Shown: positions 34,448-43,323 of the stretch, in pieces
How positions within the stretch are numbered: position 1 is the first letter of the stretch
Layout of the letters: the number at the start of each line of letters is the position of its first letter
Source of the DNA: an uncultured Erysipelotrichaceae bacterium
Lineage (GTDB): Bacteria > Bacillota_I > Bacilli_A > Erysipelotrichales > Erysipelotrichaceae
DNA length: 47,002 bases
NCBI GenBank assembly: GCA_902778375.1
Contig: CACYXJ010000009.1
Span: 1 to 47,002, forward strand
Reading direction: 5' to 3'
Made by a program: the position numbers and the translations under genes
Notes under the pieces: generated by a model
Told to the model about the DNA's origin: nothing
The model's database searches: none
The model's input: the letters and a program-made list of their open reading frames with translations, nothing else

Positions 34448-36028
34448 ATGAAAAACTTGGAAACAAAACTCAGCAGTGTCTCGGTATACCGCAGAGGCTG
34501 CCAGATGACATCTGAAGGCAGAATCGAAATGGAAGCGGGAAGTGTCCGCTGCCGTATCGAAGGACTGACGGCCGGCACCGACAGCGAAAGCGTGCGGCTC
34601 AGGACTTCCGAAGGCCTGAAGACTTATGAAGTCCAGGTCGTCTATCCTGACGAGGACGAGCAGAAAGAGACTACCCGAGAAGTCGATGAAAAGATCACTT
34701 TGTGCGATGCTGCGATCGATGCCTGCCAGGTGCAGGAAGAATTATGGAAAAGCAACCTTTCCTTCAAGAGCCGGGAAGGTCTCGACCTGGCCAAAATGGA
34801 AGAGTATGAGGGAATGCTGGCGGAGAAACTCACCCGTGCGGCAGAACGGAAACTCGCTCTTGAAAAAGAAAAGGAAGGTCTCCTGAAAGAGAGAAGGGAA
34901 CTGGAAAAGAAACTGGGCAGACCGTATGTCACGGCTGTGCTGTCATGCGAAAAGGACGGAACGTATTATGTTCAGCTTCAGGCTTTTGACCATGCGGCAT
35001 CCTGGCATCCCGCCTATGAGATCCGTACCGACGGGGAAACCGGTCCGCTTTCGCTGCGCCTCAGGGCGGCTGTGCGGCAGAATACAGATGCGGATTGGGA
35101 ACAGACAGAACTGAAACTGTATACCGGCACTCCTTCGCAGGCGGCCGGCATTCCGGTACTTAACCCGACTCACTTGCGGTTCTATCAGCCGGTGATGTAC
35201 GCAAAGCGGGCATCCGCTCCGGGAAATATGATGATGGCAATGGGTTCGGCTATGATGGACGCTGCCATGGAAGAAACCGCCGAGATGGACTTTGCCGAAT
35301 CCGAACGCACGGAAGCAGAAGTCAACGCCCAGGAAACAATGACCGAATATGCCCTGAAAGGAAAATGGAATGTCGCTTCTGACGGCAAGGAAGTCATGGC
35401 TGATCTCAGCGAGAAACAGATCGAATGCGAATACCATGTCGTCACTGTTCCTAAGAAGGACACCGGTGCCTATCTTGCGGCGGCAGTCAGGACAGCGGAT
35501 CTGGAAGATGTCCTGCACAGCCGGGCGGCAGTCTATCTGAAAGATACATATGCCGGCGAAGTCGTAATTAATGCCGATCTGACAAAGGACACCTATGAAC
35601 TGTCGCTGGGCCGGGATGAAACAGTGAGTGTCAGAAGGAACCAGACAAGAAAGTACACTTCGTCCGTTCTTCTGAAGAACCAGTATAAAACCGAATACGC
35701 TTATGAAACGGCTGTCGTTTCCAATAAGCAGAAACCATGCAAGGTGACCGTAATCGATCAGATTCCGGTATCCGAGGAGAAAACGATCATTGTCGAAAAG
35801 ACAGAACTGTCGGGCGGAAAACTGAACGAAGAGACCGGTGAAGTGGTATTCGAAGCAGAACTGGCACCGGGTGAAAGCAGAACATTTACTCTGGCCTGGA
35901 ATGTCCTGCGTCCCAAGGATAAGGAAATCGTCGAAGCGGAAGCACCGGCGGCATCCGGATTCTGTCCGGTATGCGGCGCTAAAGTATTCGGAAGATTCTG
36001 TCCTGAATGCGGTGCTGAAGTTTCCTGA
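34448..36028 (+). CDS. DUF4139 (mucoidy-inhibitor A-like) protein with C-terminal zinc ribbon
   Basis: 526 residues, no signal peptide, so cytosolic. The N-terminal domain (1-60) is the DUF4140-type beta fold; a long coiled coil spans about 85-160 (Glu/Lys/Leu-rich); then the DUF4139 region starts with the family hallmark WHPAYEIRTDG and runs to about residue 490. The last 26 residues hold CPVCGAKVFGRFCPECGAE, two CxxC knuckles of a zinc ribbon. A Met/Ala/Glu-rich insert lies in the middle (about 258-295). The biochemical function of the family is unknown. AAGG lies upstream of the ATG. It follows the creatininase-family gene in the same operon. Confidence 0.85.
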   Translation: MKNLETKLSSVSVYRRGCQMTSEGRIEMEAGSVRCRIEGLTAGTDSESVRLRTSEGLKTYEVQVVYPDEDEQKETTREVDEKITLCDAAIDACQVQEELWKSNLSFKSREGLDLAKMEEYEGMLAEKLTRAAERKLALEKEKEGLLKERRELEKKLGRPYVTAVLSCEKDGTYYVQLQAFDHAASWHPAYEIRTDGETGPLSLRLRAAVRQNTDADWEQTELKLYTGTPSQAAGIPVLNPTHLRFYQPVMYAKRASAPGNMMMAMGSAMMDAAMEETAEMDFAESERTEAEVNAQETMTEYALKGKWNVASDGKEVMADLSEKQIECEYHVVTVPKKDTGAYLAAAVRTADLEDVLHSRAAVYLKDTYAGEVVINADLTKDTYELSLGRDETVSVRRNQTRKYTSSVLLKNQYKTEYAYETAVVSNKQKPCKVTVIDQIPVSEEKTIIVEKTELSGGKLNEETGEVVFEAELAPGESRTFTLAWNVLRPKDKEIVEAEAPAASGFCPVCGAKVFGRFCPECGAEVS

Positions 36029-36046
36029 GAAACAGACAGATTTTCA

Positions 36047-36075
36047 TTTACATAAGGGTTGAAAACTTGTATAAT
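36047..36075 (+). promoter_or_regulatory. Strong promoter of rpsF-ssb-rpsR
   Basis: TTTACA and TATAAT are separated by exactly 17 bases; transcription should start near 36082, leaving a leader of about 62 bases before rpsF. Confidence 0.85.
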
Positions 36076-36078
36076 ACT

Positions 36079-36120
36079 CGAGCGAGTGGTTTAAAACCCG
36101 CTCCTTGCCAGAAATGGCCG
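36079..36120 (+). promoter_or_regulatory. Structured rpsF leader, possible S6:S18 autoregulatory element
   Basis: The leader can fold into a hairpin with GAGCG (36080-36084) paired to CGCTC (36099-36103) enclosing GGTT/AACC, followed by GCCA-GAAA-TGGC (36107-36118), a stem with a GNRA tetraloop. A CCG triplet follows the second stem. S6:S18 leaders with conserved CCG are known in many bacteria; whether this one fits that model was not tested. Confidence 0.5.
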
Positions 36121-36143
36121 CTAGACCAGAAGGAGGTGTACAG

Positions 36144-36449
36144 ATGAAAAAGTATGAAGTAATGTACATCATCAATGAGTCTGTCGAAACAGAGAAGAGA
36201 GGCGAACTGATTGAGACTCTCGCCAAGATCATCACTGACAATGGCGGAACTGTTAACAAGACAGATGAATGGGGTATGCGTGAATTCGCATATGAAATTG
36301 ATGATATGCACAAGGGTTACTATGTTGTAGTTGCCTTTGAAGCTGACAACGACTGCGTGAAGGAATTTGACCGTCTGATGCGCATTAATCCGAATGTTGT
36401 CCGTTTCATGATTACCCGTGATGAAGCTTCTGCCAAGGAGGCAAAGTAA
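36144..36449 (+). CDS. rpsF: 30S ribosomal protein S6
   Basis: A 101-residue S6, a component of the small subunit platform bound with S18. Seen: MKKYEVMYIINES at the start, then WGMREFAYEIDDMHKGYYVV and the terminal RFMITRDEASAKEAK. The ATG at 36144 follows AGGAGG; an in-frame upstream ATG at 36105 is inside the leader hairpin and is rejected. ssb begins directly after the stop codon. Expression comes from the strong promoter at 36047. Confidence 0.97.
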   Translation: MKKYEVMYIINESVETEKRGELIETLAKIITDNGGTVNKTDEWGMREFAYEIDDMHKGYYVVVAFEADNDCVKEFDRLMRINPNVVRFMITRDEASAKEAK

Positions 36450-36950
36450 ATGATTAACCGTGTCGTTCTGGTTGGTCGTCTGACCCGCGATGTCGAAGTG
36501 CGCAAGACACAGAGCGGACTGTCTGTAGCTCAGTTTACAGTCGCCTGTGACCGCCGCGGCCGCAGTCAGGACAATGCTCAGCAGACAGCAGATTTCATCA
36601 GCTGCGTTGCCTGGAGACAGCCTGCCGACTTCCTCGGTCAGTATGCCCGCAAAGGTGCACTGATCGGCGTTGACGGAAGACTGCAGTCACGTTCCTACGA
36701 CCGTGACGGACAGAGAGTGTATGTGACCGAAGTTGTGGCAGACAATGTCAGACTTCTGGAGAGCAGAGCCCAGTCCGAATCCAGAGCACAGCAGAGCAAC
36801 GGTTATCAGGACAGCTATCAGGCTCCGTATGACCAGCCGTCATACGGTCAGCCCTCATACGCACAGCCTGCCTATAACGACAACACAGGTCTGGGCGATG
36901 ACTTCGGCGGATCAGCCCTGGATATTTCCAGCGACGATCTCCCGTTCTAG
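36450..36950 (+). CDS. ssb: Single-stranded DNA-binding protein
   Basis: 166 residues. The N-terminal OB fold, about 1-105, starts MINRVVLVGRLTRDVEVRKT and contains FISCVAWRQPADFL and GVDGRLQSRSYDRDGQRVYV. A Gln/Ser/Tyr-rich flexible linker follows, with PSYGQPSYAQP repeats, and the tip ends DDLPF, the conserved contact for partner proteins. It coats single-stranded DNA in replication and repair. Its place between rpsF and rpsR is the standard Firmicutes arrangement. Confidence 0.97.
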   Translation: MINRVVLVGRLTRDVEVRKTQSGLSVAQFTVACDRRGRSQDNAQQTADFISCVAWRQPADFLGQYARKGALIGVDGRLQSRSYDRDGQRVYVTEVVADNVRLLESRAQSESRAQQSNGYQDSYQAPYDQPSYGQPSYAQPAYNDNTGLGDDFGGSALDISSDDLPF

Positions 36951-36968
36951 AGATAAAGGAGAAATAAG

Positions 36969-37199
36969 ATGGCATTCAGAAAGCAGAGAACCGGCCGCAG
37001 AAAGGTCTGCTACTTCACAAAGAATAACATCAAGTATATTGACTACAAGGATGTTGAACTCTTGAAGAAGTTCATCAGCGCCAACGGAAAGATCACTCCG
37101 CGCCGCGTTACAGGAACTAAGGCGAAGTATCAGCGTCAGCTGGCAGTCGCGATCAAGCGCGCCCGTCAGATGGCATTGCTGCCGTACGTAGAAGACTAA
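36969..37199 (+). CDS. rpsR: 30S ribosomal protein S18
   Basis: A 76-residue S18, the S6 partner on the 30S platform. Seen: [37 protein letters not shown] and [12 protein letters not shown], the conserved core. AAAGGAG lies 7-8 bases before the ATG. It is last gene of the operon and is followed by a terminator. Confidence 0.98.
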   Translation: MAFRKQRTGRRKVCYFTKNNIKYIDYKDVELLKKFISANGKITPRRVTGTKAKYQRQLAVAIKRARQMALLPYVED

Positions 37200-37210
37200 G
37201 TACGTAAAAT

Positions 37211-37247
37211 GAAAGAGATGGCTGAGGTCGTCTCTTTTTTTGTCTTT
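37211..37247 (+). terminator. Terminator of the rpsF operon
   Basis: AAAGAGA and TCTCTTT pair around a partly folded loop, followed by T7 and a further T-rich stretch. Confidence 0.87.
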
Positions 37248-37273
37248 TTTCTGCAAAAATCATCCATACCCCG

Positions 37274-37302
37274 TTGCGTAAGCGCTTTCACTCTGCTATC
37301 AT
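37274..37302 (+). promoter_or_regulatory. Promoter of the galactoside operon
   Basis: TTGCGT lies 17 bases before TATCAT; the predicted transcript start is near 37309. The spacer carries a cre-like operator. Confidence 0.65.
37277..37290 (+). promoter_or_regulatory. CcpA cre site inside the promoter
   Basis: CGTAAGCGCTTTCA matches the catabolite-response consensus TGWAANCGNTNWCA at 13 of 14 positions. It overlaps the -35 box and spacer, where bound CcpA would block RNA polymerase. This fits carbon-catabolite repression of the galactoside genes. Confidence 0.75.
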
Positions 37303-37339
37303 GGAAACTGGAAATGAAAAACGGGTTTCCAAACAGATC

Positions 37340-37912
37340 ATGAAGAGAGAAGAAATCGTACAGGAAGCAATCAGACAATTTCAGATCAGCGGCCTCAAGT
37401 TCACAATGAACGATATTGCGGCCAGTCTTCATATTGCCAAAAAGACAATCTATCAGTTCTACGAATCGAAAGAGGAACTGCTTTCGGCAATGCTGGCATA
37501 CGGTTTCAGCGATATCCAGAAGAAGAAACAGGAAATCCTGGCCAGCGACCTGGATCTGATCGACAAGATCCGGATGGTGATGATCGCCATGCCGAATCAG
37601 TATCAGGTTCTGGATTTCCGGCGTCTTTCCGATCTGCACGAAAAGTATCCGAAAATCAGTCAGGAACTTGTCGGCTATCTGGAAAACGACTGGGAACCGG
37701 TGATCCGGCTGCTGGAAGAGGGTGTCAGGCAGCATCGTATCCGGCCGGTATCGATACCGATCCTGAGGACGATGTTTACAGCATCCCTGGAATCCTTCCT
37801 GTCATCGGAAACCCTGAACGAGGAGCACATATCCTACAACGAAGCCCTGGAACAGATGATGGATATCATCATGAACGGAATAAAGGAGCATGACTATGAA
37901 GAGAAGAATTGA
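37340..37912 (+). CDS. TetR-family transcriptional regulator
   Basis: 190 residues. The N-terminal helix-turn-helix reads FTMNDIAASLHIAKKTIYQFYESKEELL, classic TetR. The C-terminal ligand-binding half is not specific. The start is taken at 37340 (MKREEIVQ). The upstream ATG at 37301 overlaps the -10 box and a TTG at 37274 is the -35 box itself, so neither can be translated from this promoter. The ribosome binding site is poor. The gene shares its last 17 bases with the GH2 gene, so it is first of the galactoside operon and probably controls it, sensing a sugar or derivative (inference). Confidence 0.87.
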   Translation: MKREEIVQEAIRQFQISGLKFTMNDIAASLHIAKKTIYQFYESKEELLSAMLAYGFSDIQKKKQEILASDLDLIDKIRMVMIAMPNQYQVLDFRRLSDLHEKYPKISQELVGYLENDWEPVIRLLEEGVRQHRIRPVSIPILRTMFTASLESFLSSETLNEEHISYNEALEQMMDIIMNGIKEHDYEEKN

Positions 37913-40247
37913 TGACTGCTGGGAATTTACCCCGCAATGGAGCGAGGAATTCCTGCAGGGCGCTAAAGGAGAGCAGCAGGTCCGTATCCCGCATACAGTA
38001 AAGGAGATTCCCCTGCATTATGCCGATCCTTCCTCCTACCAGATGATTGCCGGCTACCGCCGCGTCGTCCGGATCCCGGAAGAAGAAAAGGGAAGGCGTC
38101 ATTTCCTGCAGTTCGATGCCGCAGCCCATATCGCCGATGTCTATTTCAACGGCACGAAGGTCTGCACGCACCGCTGCGGTTATACGGCTTTCCGCACGGA
38201 AATTACAAATGAAGTCAGATACGGTGAAGACAACGTGATCACCGTGCGTCTGGACACAACGGAAAATCCGGAAATCCCGCCGTTCGGCTTTGTCATCGAC
38301 TATCTGACATTCGGTGGCATCTACCGCGACGTATGGTTGGAGGACAGGCCGCAGGCAATGATCAGTGATGCCTGGGTCACGACCCCGGATCTTCAAACAG
38401 CAAATGTCGCCCTGCAGTACAGCGGCGATGTGTCAGGCAAAAAAGTCCATGTCATCATCAGGGATAGCGAGGGCAGAATAGCCGCCCAGACTGAGGATGA
38501 AGCAGTTAAGAATATCCGTCTGAGCGTGAAGGATGCCAGACCCTGGTCCTGCGATACTCCGGACCTGTATACCTGTGAGATCACAATGGGCGAAGACAGG
38601 GTTGTGAAGACATTCGGCTTCCGTACCGTACAGGTCACTGAAAACGGGATCCTTCTCAACGGCAGTCCGGTATTCCTCAGAGGTCTCAACCGCCATCAGT
38701 GTTATCCGTATGTCGGCTATGCCGTCAGCGATTCCCTGCAGCGGGAAGACGCAAGGATCCTTGATGAGGAACTTGGCGTCAACGCTGTCAGAACCTCCCA
38801 TTACCCGCAGAGCCATGCCTTCATCGACGAATGTGACAGAAGAGGAATCCTGGTATTCACCGAGATTCCCGGCTGGCAGCATCTGGGTGACAGGGCATGG
38901 AAGCAACAGGCAATCGAGAATACAAGGGAAATGGTTCTGGAATACCGCCAGCATCCATCCATCATCATCTGGGGTGTGCGTATCAACGAATCCCTGGATG
39001 ACGACGAACTCTACCGGGCAACCAACGAAATGGCGCACCGGCTTGATCCGACCCGTCCGACCAGCGGTGTCAGATATCTGGAAAAGAGTTCACTGCTGGA
39101 AGACATCTACGGCTATAACGACTTCTCACATAACGGCATCACACCGGGAGCCAAGGCCAAGAAGGATGTAACCCCGGATGTGAAAAAACCGCTGCTGATC
39201 ACCGAAGCCAACGGTCATATGTTCCCGACAAAGAATTACGATACCTGGGAGAAGAGACAGGAACACGCCCTGCGGCATGCCCGGGTACTGAATGCGGCAA
39301 TGGCCGACGGCGGCCATGCGGGCTGTTTCCAGTGGTGCATGTTCGACTATCCGACCCACAAGGATTTCGGATCAGGTGACAGGATCTGTTATCACGGTGT
39401 CATGGACAGCTTCCGCAATCCCAAGATGGCGGCATCTGTCTATGCGTCCCAGAGCGAAAAAACACCGGTACTGGAAATCGGTTCACCGATGGATATCGGC
39501 GATTATCCCGGCGGCACTGTGAATTCTCTCTATGTGTTCACCAATGCCGATGAAGTCAATCTCTATAAAAATGACGATTTCGTAAAGACGTTCCGTCCCG
39601 ACCGCGAAACCTGGCAGGGAATCAGCCATCCGCCGGTGGAGATCGACGATATGATCGGCTGTCTTCTTGAAACAAAAGAAGGATTCAGCGGCACCAAGGA
39701 ACGTTACGTGCATGATGCCCTGCAGGCAGCAGCGAAATACGGCATGGCCAACATGCCGGTGAAGTACAAGGCAATGCTTGCCTGGTGCATGCTGCACTAT
39801 AAGATGAAGTATTCCGAAGGCGTGGAACTGTACGGCAAATACGTCGGTTCCTGGGGCGGTGACAGCACCGAATGGAGGTTCGAAGCTGTCAAGGACGGAA
39901 AACCGGTCGCGGCTGTTGTCAAATCGCCGCGCACAGCACTGCATCTGGATGTCAGAGTCTCGCAGACGGAACTGACGGACAGTGATACCTATGATATGGC
40001 AGCGTTCCGCATCCGCATTCTGGATGAACTGGACAATTCTGCCGTCTATGCCCAGCTGCCGGTACGTCTGAAGGCGGAAGGTCCGGTTGAAATCGTCGGA
40101 CCGGACACAGTCACAGCCGAAGGAGGCATGTGCGGAACCTATGTCAGAACGACAGGTGAAGCCGGAAATGCCAGAGTGACCATCAGTGCCGATGGTCTTA
40201 CAGAAAAAACAATTGATCTTGTAATCAGGAAAGGGGAAAGATCATGA
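37896..40247 (+). CDS. Glycoside hydrolase family 2, probable beta-galactosidase
   Basis: 783 residues, no signal peptide, so intracellular. Order: GH2 jelly-roll with sugar-binding pattern YQMIAGYRRVV, an immunoglobulin-like domain, then the TIM barrel with LRGLNRHQCYPYVG, HPSIIIWGVRINES (acid/base Glu after Asn) and PLLITEANGHM (nucleophile Glu). The C-terminal 250 residues add further beta domains. The start at 37896 follows AAAGGAG at 7 bases; an ATG 6 bases earlier is too close. The ATGA junction with the transporter and the neighbouring alpha-galactosidase suggest galactoside use; beta-glucuronidase activity remains possible. Confidence 0.88.
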   Translation: MKRRIDDCWEFTPQWSEEFLQGAKGEQQVRIPHTVKEIPLHYADPSSYQMIAGYRRVVRIPEEEKGRRHFLQFDAAAHIADVYFNGTKVCTHRCGYTAFRTEITNEVRYGEDNVITVRLDTTENPEIPPFGFVIDYLTFGGIYRDVWLEDRPQAMISDAWVTTPDLQTANVALQYSGDVSGKKVHVIIRDSEGRIAAQTEDEAVKNIRLSVKDARPWSCDTPDLYTCEITMGEDRVVKTFGFRTVQVTENGILLNGSPVFLRGLNRHQCYPYVGYAVSDSLQREDARILDEELGVNAVRTSHYPQSHAFIDECDRRGILVFTEIPGWQHLGDRAWKQQAIENTREMVLEYRQHPSIIIWGVRINESLDDDELYRATNEMAHRLDPTRPTSGVRYLEKSSLLEDIYGYNDFSHNGITPGAKAKKDVTPDVKKPLLITEANGHMFPTKNYDTWEKRQEHALRHARVLNAAMADGGHAGCFQWCMFDYPTHKDFGSGDRICYHGVMDSFRNPKMAASVYASQSEKTPVLEIGSPMDIGDYPGGTVNSLYVFTNADEVNLYKNDDFVKTFRPDRETWQGISHPPVEIDDMIGCLLETKEGFSGTKERYVHDALQAAAKYGMANMPVKYKAMLAWCMLHYKMKYSEGVELYGKYVGSWGGDSTEWRFEAVKDGKPVAAVVKSPRTALHLDVRVSQTELTDSDTYDMAAFRIRILDELDNSAVYAQLPVRLKAEGPVEIVGPDTVTAEGGMCGTYVRTTGEAGNARVTISADGLTEKTIDLVIRKGERS

Positions 40248-41677
40248 AATTTACCAAGAAACAGACCGCTGCCTATGGTCTCGGTGCCATCGGCAAGGAT
40301 ATGGTCTACGCACTGTCCGCGTCCTTTGTCATGTACTACTACCAGGATATTCTCGGACTGTCGGCGACATTCGTCGGCGCGATCCTGATGATTGCCAGAA
40401 TATTCGACGCTGCCAACGACCCGTTCATGGGCGTGCTTGTTGCCAAGACGAATACGAAGTGGGGCAAATTCCGTCCCTGGCTGTTCTCGGGAACAGTTCT
40501 CAACGCATTCGTTCTCTTTGCCTTATTCGCCGCACCGAACCTGCAGGGAACAGGCCTGATGATCTTCTTCTCAGTCGTCTATATCCTCTGGGGTGTGACC
40601 TATACCATGATGGACATTCCGTACTGGTCCATGATTCCGGCTGTCACCGACAATCCCAAAGACCGCGAGAATCTGTCGGTTGTCGGCCGTACCTGCGCCG
40701 GTATCGGCAATGCCATCATCACCATCGGTACAATGATCATCGTCAAGATACTCGGCAACGGCAATGAAAGAGTCGGCTTCAAATGGTTTGCCCTGATCGT
40801 CGCTGTCATCTTCATCATCACCGAAGTGATCCTCTGCCGCAGTATCGACGAATCCGGACGCGAGGAATCGATGGAAACGACTTCTGTCGGCGAAATGTTC
40901 CGTTCCCTGTTTGCCAATGATCAGGCAATGGTCACGGTTCTGACGATCGTTCTGATCAACTGCGCCTTGTATATCACATCCAACCTGATCATTTACTTTT
41001 TCAAATATGATTTCTCCCAGTCACTGATGAATCCTTCCACATGGCAGGAGACATATACGCTGTTCACATCCGTCGGCGGTGCTTCCCAGATTCTCGGCAT
41101 GATGCTGGTATATCCGCTCCTGCGCAAATTCCTGGGCAATTCCCAGATTTTCAAGATCTGCCTGATCAGTGCCATTACCGGCTATGCGCTGCTGCTGATC
41201 GGCTGCCTCACAGGTCTTGCCAACAGCCTGCCGCTGCTTCTGATCCCGGGTGTTCTGGTATTCCTGTCCAACGGTATCCTGACAGTCCTGACAACTGTCT
41301 TCCTGACAAGCTCGGTCGACTATGGCGAACTCAAGAGCGGACACCGTGAGGAATCCGTCATCTTCTCGATGCAGACCCTGGTTGTCAAAGCAGCCTCCGG
41401 TCTTGCCGTATTCCTGACCGGTCTCGGCATCGATCTGATCGGCCTGAAGGGAAACAGCGATTCCGTCGGTGAAATCGTCAGACAGAGCGCCGGTACACTG
41501 ACCGGACTGCGTCTGCTGATGACAGTCATTCCGATCTGCGGACTGATTACCGCGTTCTTCGTATTCCGCAAGCATTTCATCCTGACCGACGAGAAAGCCA
41601 ATGAAATCGCTGAAGAACTCAAAGCGAGAAGAGGTGAAGTGAGCGATGAAGCTGAACTGGAAACTGACAACGGATAA
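40244..41677 (+). CDS. GPH-family glycoside/cation symporter (MelB-like)
   Basis: 477 residues, 12 expected membrane spans. Seen: the MelB/GPH signature RIFDAANDPFMGVLVAKTNTKWGKFRPW after the second span (cation and sugar site), YTMMDIPYWSMIPAVT, and a late SSVDYGELKSGHREE. It imports an intact glycoside with Na+ or H+, unlike PTS, so the sugar enters unphosphorylated for the GH2 and GH36 enzymes on either side. It overlaps the GH2 gene by 4 bases and the GH36 gene by 32 bases. Confidence 0.92.
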   Translation: MKFTKKQTAAYGLGAIGKDMVYALSASFVMYYYQDILGLSATFVGAILMIARIFDAANDPFMGVLVAKTNTKWGKFRPWLFSGTVLNAFVLFALFAAPNLQGTGLMIFFSVVYILWGVTYTMMDIPYWSMIPAVTDNPKDRENLSVVGRTCAGIGNAIITIGTMIIVKILGNGNERVGFKWFALIVAVIFIITEVILCRSIDESGREESMETTSVGEMFRSLFANDQAMVTVLTIVLINCALYITSNLIIYFFKYDFSQSLMNPSTWQETYTLFTSVGGASQILGMMLVYPLLRKFLGNSQIFKICLISAITGYALLLIGCLTGLANSLPLLLIPGVLVFLSNGILTVLTTVFLTSSVDYGELKSGHREESVIFSMQTLVVKAASGLAVFLTGLGIDLIGLKGNSDSVGEIVRQSAGTLTGLRLLMTVIPICGLITAFFVFRKHFILTDEKANEIAEELKARRGEVSDEAELETDNG

Positions 41678-43220
41678 CGGTACTTTCGAAGGTTCACACG
41701 AACTGGTTCCGGGTGAGAACCATATCGTCGTCACGCTTCCCGCATGCCGTATCGAGGAAGCACAGGCACGGGGTACCGTCAGGCTGAGCGATAACGAAAA
41801 GATCTATATGAATGGTTATCAGACCTGGACTGCTTCGCCGGAATATGACCGGACAAGCCGTCAGAGAGGTCTGCGCGGAGTGCCGGCCAGACTGATCGAA
41901 CAGTTCAGTTTCGACCGCTACGGCGACTATCATTTCATAAACTACACCAACCGTCCGGGTCTTCTGCACGGATTCTCCTACTGCTATTTCCGCAAGGCCG
42001 GCTTCTTCCGCCTGATTGCTTCACTGGATGAGACAAACGGCTATACGATCTTCCGCCTCAACGGCAATGACGGCAGCCTGGCAATCAGCCGCGACTGCCG
42101 CGGTCTGAAGACGGAAGGCGAGTTTCATCTTCTCGATCTGTTCTATGGCGAAGGCGCGGAGGACAGTGTGTTCGACGGCTGGTTTGACGCCATGAATGTC
42201 AAACCGCGGACGATGGAGAAAATTGCCGGCTATTCCAGCTGGTACAACCGCTATCAGGATATCAATTCCGCTTTCATCCGCCAGGACCTGGAAGGGTGTA
42301 AAAGAATTCTTGAGGAAAATGATCTGTTCCAGATCGACGACGGCTGGGAGCCGTTCGTCGGCGACTGGCTGGAGCCGGATCATGACAAATTCCCGGAAGG
42401 CATGAAGGCGATGGTTGACACGATCCATCAGAACGGATTCCGGGCAGGGCTCTGGCTGGCACCGTTTGTTGCCGAGGAAAAGTCTTCCCTGTACCGCGAA
42501 CATCAGGACTGGTTCCTGAAGGTCAACGGCGAAAACTGGAAGAACGGCTGCAACTGGAGCGGGTTCTATTCCCTCGACATCGACAACCCGCAGGTACAGG
42601 AATATCTGCAGAAGGTTTTCGACCGGGTTTTCGACGAATGGGGATTCGACCTTGTCAAACTGGATTTCCTCTATGGCGCAGCACCGTTCGGCAGTGAGAA
42701 GGAAAGCCGGGCCGGCCGTATGATCCGGGCTTGCAGATGGCTCAGGGAACTGTGCCGCGACAAGCTGATCATCGGCTGCGGCGTTCCGGTCATGCCGGCA
42801 TTCGGACTGTTCGACTACTGCCGCATCAGCTGCGATGTTTCGCTCGACTGGAATGACAAATTATATATGAGAGCTTTCCACCGTGAAAGAGTTTCCACCA
42901 AAAACGCTGTGACGAACATCATCACCAGAAGAATGCTCAACGGCCGGGCGTATCTTTCCGACCCCGATGTGTTCTTCCTGCGTACCGAGAACATCAGACT
43001 GACTGAACAGCAGAAAGAAGACCTGGCCAGACTGGACGCACTGTTTGGCGGGGTCTTCATGACCAGCGACGATCCCGGCACGTATACGGACGAGATGATC
43101 CGCCGCTACAAGGAATACAGACGCCTGACTGAAGCGACGGATGTATCGATCACGACCGGCGGTTCGACCCGTATCAGCTACACGCTGGACGGCCGCCGTC
43201 AGTCAAGAAGGATCTTCTGA
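41646..43220 (+). CDS. Alpha-galactosidase, GH36 (short form)
   Basis: A 524-residue cytosolic retaining alpha-galactosidase of the short GH36 group, like the Thermotoga maritima enzyme (about 550 residues). Seen: an N-terminal beta domain with MNGYQTWTASPEY, then the barrel with YSSWYNRYQDIN, FQIDDGWE, GLWLAPFVAEE and LVKLDFLYG (nucleophile D340); the acid/base is D397 in RISCDVSLDW. It releases galactose from melibiose- or raffinose-type sugars. It starts inside the transporter gene (32-base overlap), with AGAGGTGAA upstream, and is last in the operon. Confidence 0.9.
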   Translation: MKLNWKLTTDNGTFEGSHELVPGENHIVVTLPACRIEEAQARGTVRLSDNEKIYMNGYQTWTASPEYDRTSRQRGLRGVPARLIEQFSFDRYGDYHFINYTNRPGLLHGFSYCYFRKAGFFRLIASLDETNGYTIFRLNGNDGSLAISRDCRGLKTEGEFHLLDLFYGEGAEDSVFDGWFDAMNVKPRTMEKIAGYSSWYNRYQDINSAFIRQDLEGCKRILEENDLFQIDDGWEPFVGDWLEPDHDKFPEGMKAMVDTIHQNGFRAGLWLAPFVAEEKSSLYREHQDWFLKVNGENWKNGCNWSGFYSLDIDNPQVQEYLQKVFDRVFDEWGFDLVKLDFLYGAAPFGSEKESRAGRMIRACRWLRELCRDKLIIGCGVPVMPAFGLFDYCRISCDVSLDWNDKLYMRAFHRERVSTKNAVTNIITRRMLNGRAYLSDPDVFFLRTENIRLTEQQKEDLARLDALFGGVFMTSDDPGTYTDEMIRRYKEYRRLTEATDVSITTGGSTRISYTLDGRRQSRRIF

Positions 43221-43224
43221 TCAT

Positions 43225-43250
43225 AAGCTCCCGGAAAACGGGAGCTTTTT
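43225..43250 (+). terminator. Terminator of the galactoside operon
   Basis: AAGCTCCCG and CGGGAGCTT pair around GAAAA, followed by a T run: a strong intrinsic terminator. Confidence 0.93.
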
Positions 43251-43300
43251 CATGAATAAAAGAAAAAACATTCGTGCTTTTCTTTCCCGGCCGGAAAGGA

Positions 43301-43306
43301 TATAAT
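43301..43306 (+). promoter_or_regulatory. -10 box (TATAAT) for the riboswitch-purine permease transcript
   Basis: A consensus TATAAT lies about 18 bases before the riboswitch P1 helix. No good -35 is seen; a near palindrome (tttcccggccggaaa) occupies the spacer. Confidence 0.55.
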
Positions 43307-43323
43307 AAAAAACGTTATTTCAC

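Noticed and set aside
43280..43300. Near palindrome tttcccggccggaaa before the purine riboswitch as an operator
   Set aside because: It is not an exact inverted repeat, matches no operator I recognise, and riboswitch control already explains regulation.
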